A stretch of DNA of 64,000 bases from Campanula takesimana (Eukaryota; Streptophyta; Magnoliopsida; Asterales; Campanulaceae). This document shows positions 34,787 to 44,481 of the stretch, in pieces. The stretch's first letter is position 1; every line of letters begins with the position of its first letter. The DNA lies in NCBI GenBank assembly GCA_026119855.1, contig JAOWBW010001816.1, positions 124,001 through 188,000 of the forward strand, written 5' to 3'. The notes beneath the pieces were generated by a model, which saw only the letters and a list, made by a program, of their open reading frames with translations, was not told the origin of the DNA and made no database searches. The position numbers and the translations under genes were made by a program.

Positions 34787-36221
34787 TGTTGGTCCCAAAG
34801 GGGCAACAAGGGTATGAAAAATGCTAGAGGGGGGGGTGAATAGTATTTTAAAATTCTTTTTAAACCCTTTTGCAAATCAATGGCTTATGCGCACAGTTCT
34901 CAAATAAGCTAAGTATAGCGTGCAGTGAGAGTGTGAAATGCACAGCGGAAGTTTAAGCAGCTACTGCGCAGGAAAAGGCTGCGCAGAGATAAAAACGCAC
35001 GCGTTAAGTTTTGGCTTAAAGTGTTGGATAAAAAGGATTCTAAGGCAATAAGCAATAACAAACACTGCAGCAATAATAGCAATCTGATAAGATCAAACAA
35101 AGCAGTAATTCAGAAATGATTAAGCAGTAAATAAATAGCGAGAATAAAGAACAAGCTATTTGGAGAGGTTCGATCGATGAAAGATCTACGTCCTCTACCA
35201 AGATGGTTAGTCTTGGATTTTCTAATGAGATTTATATTGATGTGATGAGCTTTTACAAGATTACAATGAATCAAAACTCAAATCAAAATCTATTCTATGA
35301 AGAACAAATCCTAGACTAAACCGGTGTATCTCAAGAAGTAGGATCTAAATGATCGAAGCTTCAAGAGGTGTGTGTGTGACAGAAATTCTGGGCTCTATGA
35401 ATCTATGAGATGAAGAGCACGAAGAATTCTGGTGGTATAAGGCTTTAGGATCTGGACAGGAGTTTGAAGGTATGAAGGTTTGAAGGTTGATCTTGAATCT
35501 GGGAATATAAGCAGCAATCTTCAGAACTTTAAGGATATTAGTAAGCACAAACTCTAGCAGCTTGGAAATGAAGATGAGCAGGCTATTTATAACAGAGAGC
35601 TTAAAACTAGCCGTTGGAGCTCTGAGCAAAGACGATGAGCTGGCACAATATGATTGGTGAGCAGATGTCCTTTATAGCCGTTGGGGCTCTAATCAAGGTT
35701 GATGACCTGGCACAATATGATTGGTGCGCAGGTGATATAGAGCCGTTGGAGACTGAGCATGAAGACCAATTTAAAAAACTTCTTCTAGAAGGTTGACAGC
35801 TGTCTTTGTTTGAAATATTTCTTTTGAGTGCATCTCTACCGTTGGATCTGCTGAGTGTGCTTGCTTTGTCGTTTATGCACACCTCAGCACTTTAATAAGC
35901 GTACATATTCAAAGCGTTTTCCAAGTTAGGTGATCTGAATGCATCGAAAACTGAGCAAGATAGAATGATGCGCATGAGAGACCTGTGCAGTGGTGTACTG
36001 CGCAGAGTAGTCCTGCGCAGAGACCACAAACTTGCTTAGATCTTCATTCCTTTTCGCTCCGAGTCCAATGTTCTAAGCCTATCGTATAAAATGGACTAAG
36101 CTAAAAATTGAAGTTATAAAACTTCTTACATAGGGTCCTAAAGTCCATAAAACATTAATAGGTGATGGTATCAATCAATTCTAACATAACTAGGAGAGTT
36201 AATAAATAAGCATACCCAACA
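34787..36221 (-). repeat. 5' LTR of Y (1,435 bp)
   Basis: It is bounded by TGTTGGTCCC and CCCAACA on the plus strand and abuts the PBS. It carries CTGCGCAG or variants near 34965, 34979, 35725 and 35999-36020. Confidence 0.93.
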
Positions 36222-36529
36222 GGTATCCACACCTTCGAACGAATATCAAGTAGCTTCTTGATCTTGGTTGCTAGACAAAATTGTGAAACACGCTTTCACA
36301 ATTATAAGAACTATATGGAATTAATATGTGATGTTCTTGTTCTTCAATCTAAGGATCTCTTAGAACAAAAAATAACTCTCTCAAAAACTCTTTGGAGGCT
36401 TACAAATCTATGGATGGATTAGGGCAGCTAGAGGGGGTTTAAATACATGTTTAACCTATTCCAAATAGGTAACAAGTGACTAAACCAGCAAGAAAACGGA
36501 TCAGGAAAACTTTTCCCCGAAACAGACTA

Positions 36530-36609
36530 GGTCCGCACGGGTATAGAAGTAGGTCCAGTTGGACCCTATGATAGGTCCGTGCGAGTCCTTTCATAGGTCC
36601 GGTCGGACC
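36530..36609. repeat. Palindrome cluster in LTR B
   Basis: GGTCCGCACGG at 36530, GGTCCAGTTGGACC at 36552, GGTCCGTGCG at 36574 and GGTCCGGTCGGACC at 36596 are spaced 22 bp apart (36530, 36552, 36574, 36596). Two are near-complete palindromes. Confidence 0.85.
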
Positions 36610-37482
36610 TTCCCTTTTTCCACTTTTCTCCTCTAAATTCCTAATATTCCTCAAAGGCCCTTCGACCTAAATTCTAATTAAGTCCTTTTAAGATTCGTTC
36701 TATTGTGTGTGACCCTATAGGATTACACTAAGTTGGAAATGGGTTCAATCTTAAACCCATAAGATATGATAAGATTCTAGCAAACCGTCATACCTACCCA
36801 AATAGTGTAACTATATACAAGTTCGCATTCCTTTATAGAACATGTCACAATCCCTTTGTCCACGATGTCATTGAACACAAATCATGGTCAACAAGTCAAC
36901 TTGTATTATTAAATACTTTCTTGATTCCGAATATGTTGATAATCCAAATGACATTGATCCAATCAATCCATTTGAGTTTGGCCAAACATTTCATCAACAT
37001 CATTCTACGAGGGTCCCAAGCTTGACATCTCTCCGAAGAGGGACAAATCCAACTTAGCTTATTATTCTTCCTTATGTGAATCTGATTATGCCAATCATAC
37101 CCTTTATAACTCCCTGGTTAAAGGTAGCGTTTGAATATGTCAAACATAATTTTCATCAAGTTGAAGGCTATAATAACTTTATGTCTAAGGATTCAAATGA
37201 CATAACTATTATGAGATCTGTACATGACATTAACCATAACATAAATCTCATACAGCCGGTCATGTCTAGTACCTTGTTCCAAACAAGTACCAATAAATCT
37301 AACATGATCATCCCATGATCATTTAGCCTTTATACTAGTGCTTAACAATTACTAGGGATGGAGATTATTATATGTAAACATGAACAACAATAATAATCAA
37401 ATATCTCTTTATTAATATGAATAAAATGATAACATATACAACGTTTAACAAACGTGCCTAGGGCACCAACACTAACACATCT

Positions 37483-38479
37483 ATCTACTTATAATCAGTA
37501 AACCATTCTCTCCTAGGACTGATATGGTAAGAAGCTCCTGAATTAAGAATCCACGCATCAGATGCGCGTGCCGATTCTGATGTAACTAGAGCATAATCCT
37601 CATCTAAACTGCTATCCTTGGCCACCATGGCCTCTGCTCTGACTGGTGCCTCGCCTCGCCTCGCTTCTTTCTAGGACAATCGAATTTCTAATGCCCCTTC
37701 TCCTTGCAGAAATTACAAACATCCCTAGGTTTCAGACCCCTCTTGTGTGAAGAATTACATTTATTGTTCTTCTTCCCACTAGAACCTTTTATACTACTAC
37801 TAGCAATCAAACCTGATGACTGGGTGTCTTCCCCATTCCCACTCGCCTTTCGGCGTAACTCCCTCGTCTTGAGAGAAGTTTTCACTTCATCTAGAGTGAT
37901 ATCATCTTTATGATTTATGCACGAATCGACATAATGTTCATAAGACATAGGTAAGATACTAAAAGCTGCAAGACTGCATCCTCGTCATCCACAATAACTA
38001 CTATATTACGCAGTTCAAGTAATGCAGAAGTAAATCTATCAAGATGATCATTAATGGGCATACCTTCTGTCATACGACAATCATACAACTTCTTCTTCAG
38101 GTATAACTTGTTGGTCAATGAACGTGTCATGTACATATCTTCCAACTTTAACCAAATATCGCTTTTGGAGTTTGTTCCTGCAACATTGGTTAGAATCTCA
38201 TAATCCAATTGTCTAATGATCTTGGTATGATCCTTCTGATCTAACTTCTTCAACGCCGTTGCCTCCTTCGTTGTGTTTGTTTGTCCTTCTCTGAAAATTC
38301 TACCGCAGGGGTAGATCTACTTTCGATTGCCTTACCCTTGGGGTCTTTACGATCCCTGATTGCAATCTCCAACGGTTCCCATAAATATTTGTCTATCAAT
38401 AAAGTCTTCATTTGATCTGCTAGAGAGAATAACTATTCTTGCCATTGAACTTGTCGATCGAATCTGCTCCTTGATCCAT
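37483..38479 (-). pseudogene. Copia X gag and start of protease
   Basis: Minus-strand ATG at 38479 reads MDQGADSIDKFNGKNSYSL, then has a stop and shifts. Recognisable blocks follow: LLIDKYLWEPLEIAIRD, KLDQKDHTKIIRQLDYEIL, LWLKLEDMYMTRSLTNKLYL or close, a UBN2-type gag core, then CNFCKEKGHWKFDC (CCHC knuckle, about 37715-37675) and AWILNSGASYHIS (protease, NSGAS in place of DSGAS, about 37550). The reading continues at 24115 across LTR B. Confidence 0.9.
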
Positions 38480-38529
38480 CTTCTCGTTCTCTGCAGCGGA
38501 ATCCCTGAATCTCTAATCACGAAACAAAG

Positions 38530-38542
38530 CTCTGGTGCCACT
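38530..38542 (-). other. Diverged primer binding site of X
   Basis: Minus-strand GTGGCACCAGAGC abuts the 5' LTR. It differs from the usual TGGTATCAGAGC by transitions, as expected in an old element. Confidence 0.7.
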
Positions 38543-39100
38543 TGTTAGAGCAATTAAACAAGACTTGATGAGAAAAGAAAGCAATCACAAGAACACAGAT
38601 TTACGTAGTTCACCATCTTGGCTACGTCCACGGGGAGTGGAGAGAATATTATTATCAATCTGGAGAAACTTTTACAAGATCACACTAATCTACGATAGTC
38701 AGGAATTTTGGTGACATGACAAAATTCCTGACTATGCTAATCCCTAGATCTAGAATTATAGATCTCTCTCTGAGCACTTTATTTTATGAGGTATGAATTT
38801 GTGTTAGGATGACCTCTCTATTTATCCTAATAGAGAGTCATAACCCTAAAGACATAAGGAGTAGCTTTTATTAATCCCTAAAGGATTAATAATAATTTTT
38901 GATAAGGATTACAAAAGTTCTTGTCCCAAAATGACTAACTAGTAATCCCTAACTCTAAACCACTAAGGAGTACAAAAGTCCTTGTCCTAAAAGGACTAAC
39001 TAATCCTTATTGCAATCCTGCTCCGTCTTGAAATTACGAAATTTTCATGTTGTATAATCCTCTAACTTGGCGTCCCAAATTCAAAGGCATTATCCCAACA
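38543..39100 (-). repeat. 5' LTR of copia X (558 bp)
   Basis: It starts TGTTAGAGCAATT on the plus strand next to the PBS and ends TTATCCCAACA at 39100, so on the coding strand it runs TGTTGGG...TAACA. No second LTR survives in the window. The following 39101-39232 holds nothing identifiable. Confidence 0.8.
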
Positions 39101-39242
39101 ACACTAGTGTTCATATACTTAAAAAGTTCGAATAGTCAAATCTGAAAACCATTTTAAAACGAAAGGTGTATAACATTTATTCTGGAATGGAACAGAACGA
39201 TGAGTAATAGTTAAATTAAAATCAGCACATCACACATAATTA

Positions 39243-39590
39243 GAGTAAACTGCTTTTCTGCCCCTCGTACTATGTCCCCAACATCAATTTAACATCCGTA
39301 CTGCTGAAACAACAAATGTATGATGCGTACTATAGTTTTATTGGAAAAATTAACCAAAATACTATTCAATCGTCAAATTTTTCTAACGAACGTTATTTAT
39401 TGTAACGGGTATTAATTTATTTTAACGAATGTTAATAATTTAACAGATATTACAATCAAAAATTTCAAAATCAACCCCAATACAGATTAAATGAACCAAA
39501 ATTATTTACCCAACCCTCCTCATTAGTCTAATACAATTTATTTAATGAGAAAATTACCCCCCTCCTCTCTAACGCACCAACACAAACACA

Positions 39591-39643
<53 letters not shown>

Positions 39644-40787
39644 GGTTTCTTTCTCTACCTCCACTCCTGCCCCGCCACCCCTCCATCCCTTTCCTCCGGC
39701 GATCCCTCCGATCGCCCACCTCCGGCGACCCCTCTTATCCCCCTCCTCCGGCAACCTCCCCTTCCATCAGCCACCTCTTTCCGCCCCTAATCCCGCAACC
39801 ATCTCCCCCTACTCCGGCCACCTCCCCCCCTCCTCAGATCTAGATCCAGATGAACAACTAACGCCGACGACTATTCTCTATCCCCTACGAACTGCCTTCT
39901 TTTCTTTTCCGGCTCAGTCTACAACTCCGGCAACCTCTTCACTCCGACGACCCTTCCCTCCCCTCCTCCGGCCAGTGACTACAAGGCTAAACTCTCCCAT
40001 GTTCTGCGATTCCAAACACACGGAGCTGAGCGACGGTGATGGACTTGCCGGTGGAAACACACTGCACCCTCTCTCACCACCTCCGGTCGTCTTTCTTTGA
40101 CCAGATCTGGATGTCTGGATCGTCTCTTAGACTCTCCTTCATTGTTGCTCTCTCTCTTTCTTTTCTTTGTCAAGATACGTATCTAGATCTAGATCCGAAT
40201 CTGTGCAATTTTGCATTTGATTTTTTTTGTCTGTGTGTTTTCGGTATTGCCGTTACCGGAGGCGACGTTGGTTCTTGATGGACTGTGTCGGTGGTGGGAT
40301 TCTCATGTGGTTGCTGGAATTTCCATTAGGGTTTAGATTCACTATGCTGGAATTGCCATCGTACAGTTTTGTTGTTGCTGTATTTGTTGTGTTGGGTGAA
40401 TGGCGAATTGAAAATGGTGGAGTTGGTTGGGTGGAGTGGTGACTGGCTGTGATGGTTTGTGGCGGTGGTGATGGGGGCGGTGTTGGGCTGGGAAAGGGTG
40501 GCGTGGATGTTTGGTTTGGGAAGATGATGGAGATAACAAAAGTTAGATTTGTTAACATGATGTATGTAAAAAGGTCTATATGTTTCCGTTAAGTTATTAA
40601 TCTTTGTTAAAATAAATTAATGCCCGTTAAAAAAAAAATATTCGTTAAAAAAATTTAACAACTGAATAGTAAATTGGTTAATTTTGCTAATAAAACTATA
40701 GTACGCATCATACATTTGTTGTTTCAGCAGTACGGGTGTCAAATTGATGTTGGAGCCATAGTACGAGGGCAGAAAAGCAGTTTACTC
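39243..40787. mobile_element. Non-autonomous MULE with about 200-bp inverted repeats and a GC-rich cargo (Pack-MULE candidate)
   Basis: The left end GAGTAAACTGCTTTTCTG matches the reverse complement of the right end. Similarity continues about 200 bp inward on each side (ATGCGTACTATAGTTTTAT and its complement at 40687-40715). An exact 10-bp duplication CACATAATTA flanks it (39233-39242 and 40788-40797). The centre (39590-40500) is much richer in G+C than its surroundings and looks like a plant gene 5' region. No transposase is present. Confidence 0.92.
39590..39641. repeat. (CT)n microsatellite
   Basis: About 25 uninterrupted CT units sit at the start of the GC-rich cargo of the MULE. Long CT runs are common in plant 5' leaders. 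Confidence 0.95.
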
Positions 40788-40920
40788 CACATAATTATAC
40801 TCTATGAGAATAAAATTGAAGTGATTAAATGAAGATAAGCTTACAGTCATGATATCCCACGTTGATATCTTTAACACTAAAAGATGATAAACCCAAAGTT
40901 CCTATTTAGCCTTTTGAAAT

Positions 40921-41854
40921 GGGGAAATGACAATTTAGGGTCCAAAATTTGGGGGTGTGTGCCAATAGGGGTCTGATGTATCAATTTTATCAATTTAGGG
41001 TCCAAAGTTAACAACGTTAGTCAATTAAGGGTTTTTGGACTAAGTTGCAAAGAAAATCCAGTTAAGTAACAGAAAAACTTAACTGGAGTTAGTTTTGGAT
41101 GTTCGCCTGGGCTGTCATTTCACACACCCCTTATACAATGGACCCTAAATTTTCTTTCACTTTTATTATTAAATTTTCGAATAATTTTAATTAATTCAAA
41201 AATAATAATAAATAAAATAATAAGCAAATAAAAAATTAAAGTGGTTTTTTTTTTAAACCGCAAATAATGAAGTTATAAACAAGGAAAATTAATAATAAAA
41301 ATAAAAATAATTTTATAAATAAAATAATTGGAATACTAATATTAATAATGAAACAATACTAACCACCACCACAGAAAAAAAAAAAAAAAAAAGAATGTCC
41401 AAATCCCCACTTTCTTCTTTCTAAAAAAATTAAGTGTTTTTTTTTGGAATATAGTTTTTTTACACTTTTTCTTTTTAAAAAATTATACTTTTTATTTTAT
41501 AGTGGTTCTAATGAAAAAAATATTTTTATTGTATATCTTGAAAAAATATTTTCGGTAAATGACGTCTTAATTATTAGTTAATTTAATATAAGAAAGTAAA
41601 ATTTAATATTTCATTTTTTTTATTAATTTTCTACATCTGAAATGACAATATGCTCATGCAAATAATAAAAACAAACTCCAGTTAAGTCCATGTCAAAACA
41701 CTTGTGACTTAACTGGATTCCGTTAATAGAATCGTTAAAAAACCCTAACCTGCACAACTTTTGCAACTTTGGACCCTAAATTGACAAAATTGATACATCA
41801 GACCCCTATTGGCACACACCCCCCAAACTTTGGACCCTAAATTGTCATTTCCCC
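40921..41854. mobile_element. MULE-type MITE (934 bp)
   Basis: The left end GGGGAAATGACAATTTAGGG and its complement at 41834-41854 start inverted repeats of over 130 bp, with further pairing of CCAGTTAAGT blocks. An exact 9-bp duplication TTTTGAAAT flanks it (40912-40920 and 41855-41863). Copy 2 shows the uninterrupted empty site TTTTGAAATTCAAAAT near 58034. Confidence 0.95.
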
Positions 41855-42426
41855 TTTTGAAATTCAAAATACAAAAGAACAACAAGAACATCAACGTGGG
41901 AGCCTTTCTTAAAAGAAGAAATGAATCATCAAAGTGGAGTATAAAATACTGTAAAGTTGCCTTTACTTTTATTCCCCTCAATTTCTGTAAAGAGATCAAT
42001 TTGTCAAATGGACTACTATAATTAATGTGGTACATTTTTCCTTCAGGGTGCAAAATGCTGGCCAAGTCAACGGGTGTACCAAAAGTATTTCATTTGCTTT
42101 TAAATTTGTTATATATAAAATTTTATCATGAACAATAAGTAGTTATTTTTAAAATATTTAGTATTGTTTTCCATTTATTATGTACCCTTCACTTCCTTCA
42201 AAAGAAAAATAAAATGTACCCTTCACTTATTACCTAACTTTTTTTTTTTTTATCACTTTTCCATCCATTATGTATCCTTACTTATACGAAATTAGGAATA
42301 TTATTATTATAATGTTTTTACAATTTCATAAATATTGATAAAAATCTTTCTTTTAAAAAATCGTTAAAATTTCATAAAATTTTGAACAAAATTCTATTAA
42401 GTAAACTCATAAATTTGAAAAATGTA

Positions 42427-42673
42427 ATCTCCGTCCCGGTTTAAGGTTCTTAGTTTGACTATGCACGCTTATTAAAAAACTAAGACAAAAACAATGGAAA
42501 TGAGTCAACCAAAAATAGAGATTGAAGGATATAAATGTCCAAAGGGTGAAAGTAATGGTTTTTTTTTTGTAATTAAATGAACTTTTTGAGGGCAAGAGTT
42601 TCCAAAGCACTATTCATTTTTTTTCCATTTATGGAATAAAACAACTAAAAACCTTAAACTGGGACGGAATGAG
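42427..42673. mobile_element. Stowaway-type MITE 1 (247 bp)
   Basis: Inverted ends CTCCGTCCCGGTTTAAGGTT and AACCTTAAACTGGGACGGA are flanked by TA on both sides. The empty site with a single TA is in copy 2 near 58617. Confidence 0.93.
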
Positions 42674-42699
42674 TATTATTTTGGAAGTAGTAAATTATG

Positions 42700-43185
42700 T
42701 GTTAGAACATGGCTTGCAATATAAGTTATTTGGACTTCCATTAATAAAATCATGACTATAACATTAATATAAAGTATAGTCAAACCTAAGCAATGTGTAG
42801 AATCCCTGAAATGTTATTTACCTATTTATGATTGTCAAAATGGTAAATCAATATTGCTTAAGAAATGAATAGGTATGGTCCCTAAATGAAATGTTACCAA
42901 GTCTACTATAAAAAGGGTCTTCCATCAACCCTTAATGACAACTACATATTCTTGCTTTCTCTCTAAATACTCTCTTCATTATTGCCTAGAAGAAATTGAG
43001 AAATTTAAAGAAGACATTATCATTTAGAAGATCATCTCCCTATACACTCTTCTTCATCTTAAGTTCTCCCTTCAAGTTATTGCTATGGATTCAACAGGTA
43101 TATTCCTAACGCTTCCGCTTCATCTCTTCCTCAATCTTTTACTAAATATGAGTGTGGCATTCAGGGGTATAATATTGTTCCAACA
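42700..43185 (+). repeat. 5' LTR of Z (486 bp)
   Basis: It begins TGTTAGAACATGG and ends TTGTTCCAACA, followed by the PBS TGGTATCAGAGC at 43188-43199 (initiator tRNA-Met type). Confidence 0.95.
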
Positions 43186-43595
43186 ATTGGTATCAGAGCC
43201 CCGCTCATTTTTTAGTTTGAGTTTGAGTTCTTTTAAGAAAGCTTTTATGCTTTAATTGATTCATTTTTCCTGTTGAATCATAAAGATTTGATGTTGATTA
43301 GGGACTCTAATTCATTCATAGAGTACCGATAATCTACATCTGAAATTAAGAAAATGGTTTGAATGTTTTGTTCATTAAAATTCAATGGTTCAAGTTTGAC
43401 TATCCCTTCATAACATGGTTTTATGTTTTAGTGCATACCATGTGGATCTACTCACTTGATTCCATTATTTTTTTAAAAAGCAAGATTATCCTAAATAACA
43501 TGGTTTTATGTTTAAGTACATACCATGCGGATCTACTTGCAATTCATTTGATTTTGAGGAAAATTTAGACAAAAATTCAGAAGTGCAGATTATAT

Positions 43596-43820
43596 GGCAC
43601 GGTCGTGCTCTTTGTTTGGCACGGCCGTGCGCCTCTATTACCTTGAACCGGTGTGTACAGTGGTGCTGGTCCGGACGGGTGTGTTGTTTAAACCGGTCGG
43701 ACCGTTTCGTTTGGCACGGTCGTGTCTATTATTTGGCACGGTCGTGCCATCTGCACCGTGAAAACATGTTTTTTCCCCATATTTTGGCACGGTCGTGCCC
43801 TTTGTTTGGCACGGTCGTGC
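43596..43820. repeat. Palindrome cluster in the Z leader
   Basis: Six copies of GGCACGGTCGTGCC or a one-base variant at 43596, 43619 (CGGCCG core), 43714, 43736, 43787 and 43808. CCGGTC-type palindromes lie between them at about 43665-43705. The rest of the leader (43200-44481) holds no gene I can support. Confidence 0.95.
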
Positions 43821-44481
43821 TAAGTATGTCGAAAGCAACACAAGTTCTGCAAATAAAGTTTCTGCACTATTTTGTTGTTTTCTCTTGAACAAAAACATTC
43901 ATTTTTCAAACCTTAAAGCTTGGATTAATTATATGCTTAAATAATTTTATTCATTATTTAAATAATATTATCACCTAAGTGATTAACGTTATTTAAATGC
44001 AAAATTATTAAAGTGTTGAATGTTTAAGATATGAATGAATTGAATTTTCCAAAGAAGATCTTGACATTTGACTAACGATGGTATATCAGGCTGGAAACCT
44101 TGACTGGTCTCCTCAACCATCCGAACGGATTGGTGGAACGACTAAGGTTGAACAACGCCACGTACTAAGAAAGTCTTAAGCATTCATGTGATGACATATA
44201 AAATGAACATTTAGTAATTTTATTAAATGCGTAAGACTACCCAAAGGAAGATTAAGCATTTAATCAAATATTGTTCAAATTACTTGTCATCTAAAGTAAT
44301 TATTTATGAGTCAATTCGCAATCCAAAGATTAGTTTTGATGTCATGTTAATTGCTTTATTGATGGATTTCATTTGATATAATTAATCTTTTAATTCATAA
44401 TGTAGTTACTTATTATTGTTTTGTATTCATTCTTGTTCTCGATTCCCAGATTTACTTAACGCTTCTTCTATTACTGCTGCG

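Larger units (their letters stand above)
24359..36221 (-). mobile_element. Large Ty1/copia element Y (SIRE/Maximus-like), 11.9 kb
   Basis: LTRs are 24359-25787 and 34787-36221. Exact duplication GGTAT flanks the element (24354-24358 and 36222-36226). On the minus strand: PBS, gag, pol in PR-INT-RT-RNase H order, an extra 3' open region, then the PPT. LTRs differ by a few percent and the genes carry stops and frameshifts. The palindrome TGCGCA occurs about 42 times by eye across the element, against roughly two expected from base composition. Confidence 0.93.
24121..37477. mobile_element. Solo LTR B (copia type), split by copia Y
   Basis: It starts TGTTGGGTTTCC at 24121 and ends CCAACACTAACA at 37477. 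Exact duplication CATCT flanks it (24116-24120 and 37478-37482). Removing it restores the copia X sequence between protease and GAG-pre-integrase. Own length is about 1.49 kb (24121-24358 plus 36227-37477, with the Y target site counted once). It is the same family as LTR A and contains no internal region. Confidence 0.9.
2603..39100 (-). mobile_element. Old Ty1/copia element X, split by three later insertions and truncated at its 3' end
   Basis: Copia protein segments on the minus strand occur in gag-PR-INT-RT order at 38479-37483, 24115-22607, 14605-14298 and 3298-2603. They join without overlap once the insertions at 3299-14297, 14606-22601 and 24121-37477 are removed. The 5' LTR is 38543-39100. 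Own length is about 4.2 kb. RNase H and the 3' LTR are missing beyond about 2603. Many stops and frameshifts show it is dead. It is the oldest layer of the nest. Confidence 0.9.

Noticed and set aside
39642..40100. 152-codon Pro/Ser-rich protein in the MULE cargo
   Set aside because: Simple composition, begins in a CT microsatellite, no domain; better explained as captured non-coding or leader sequence.
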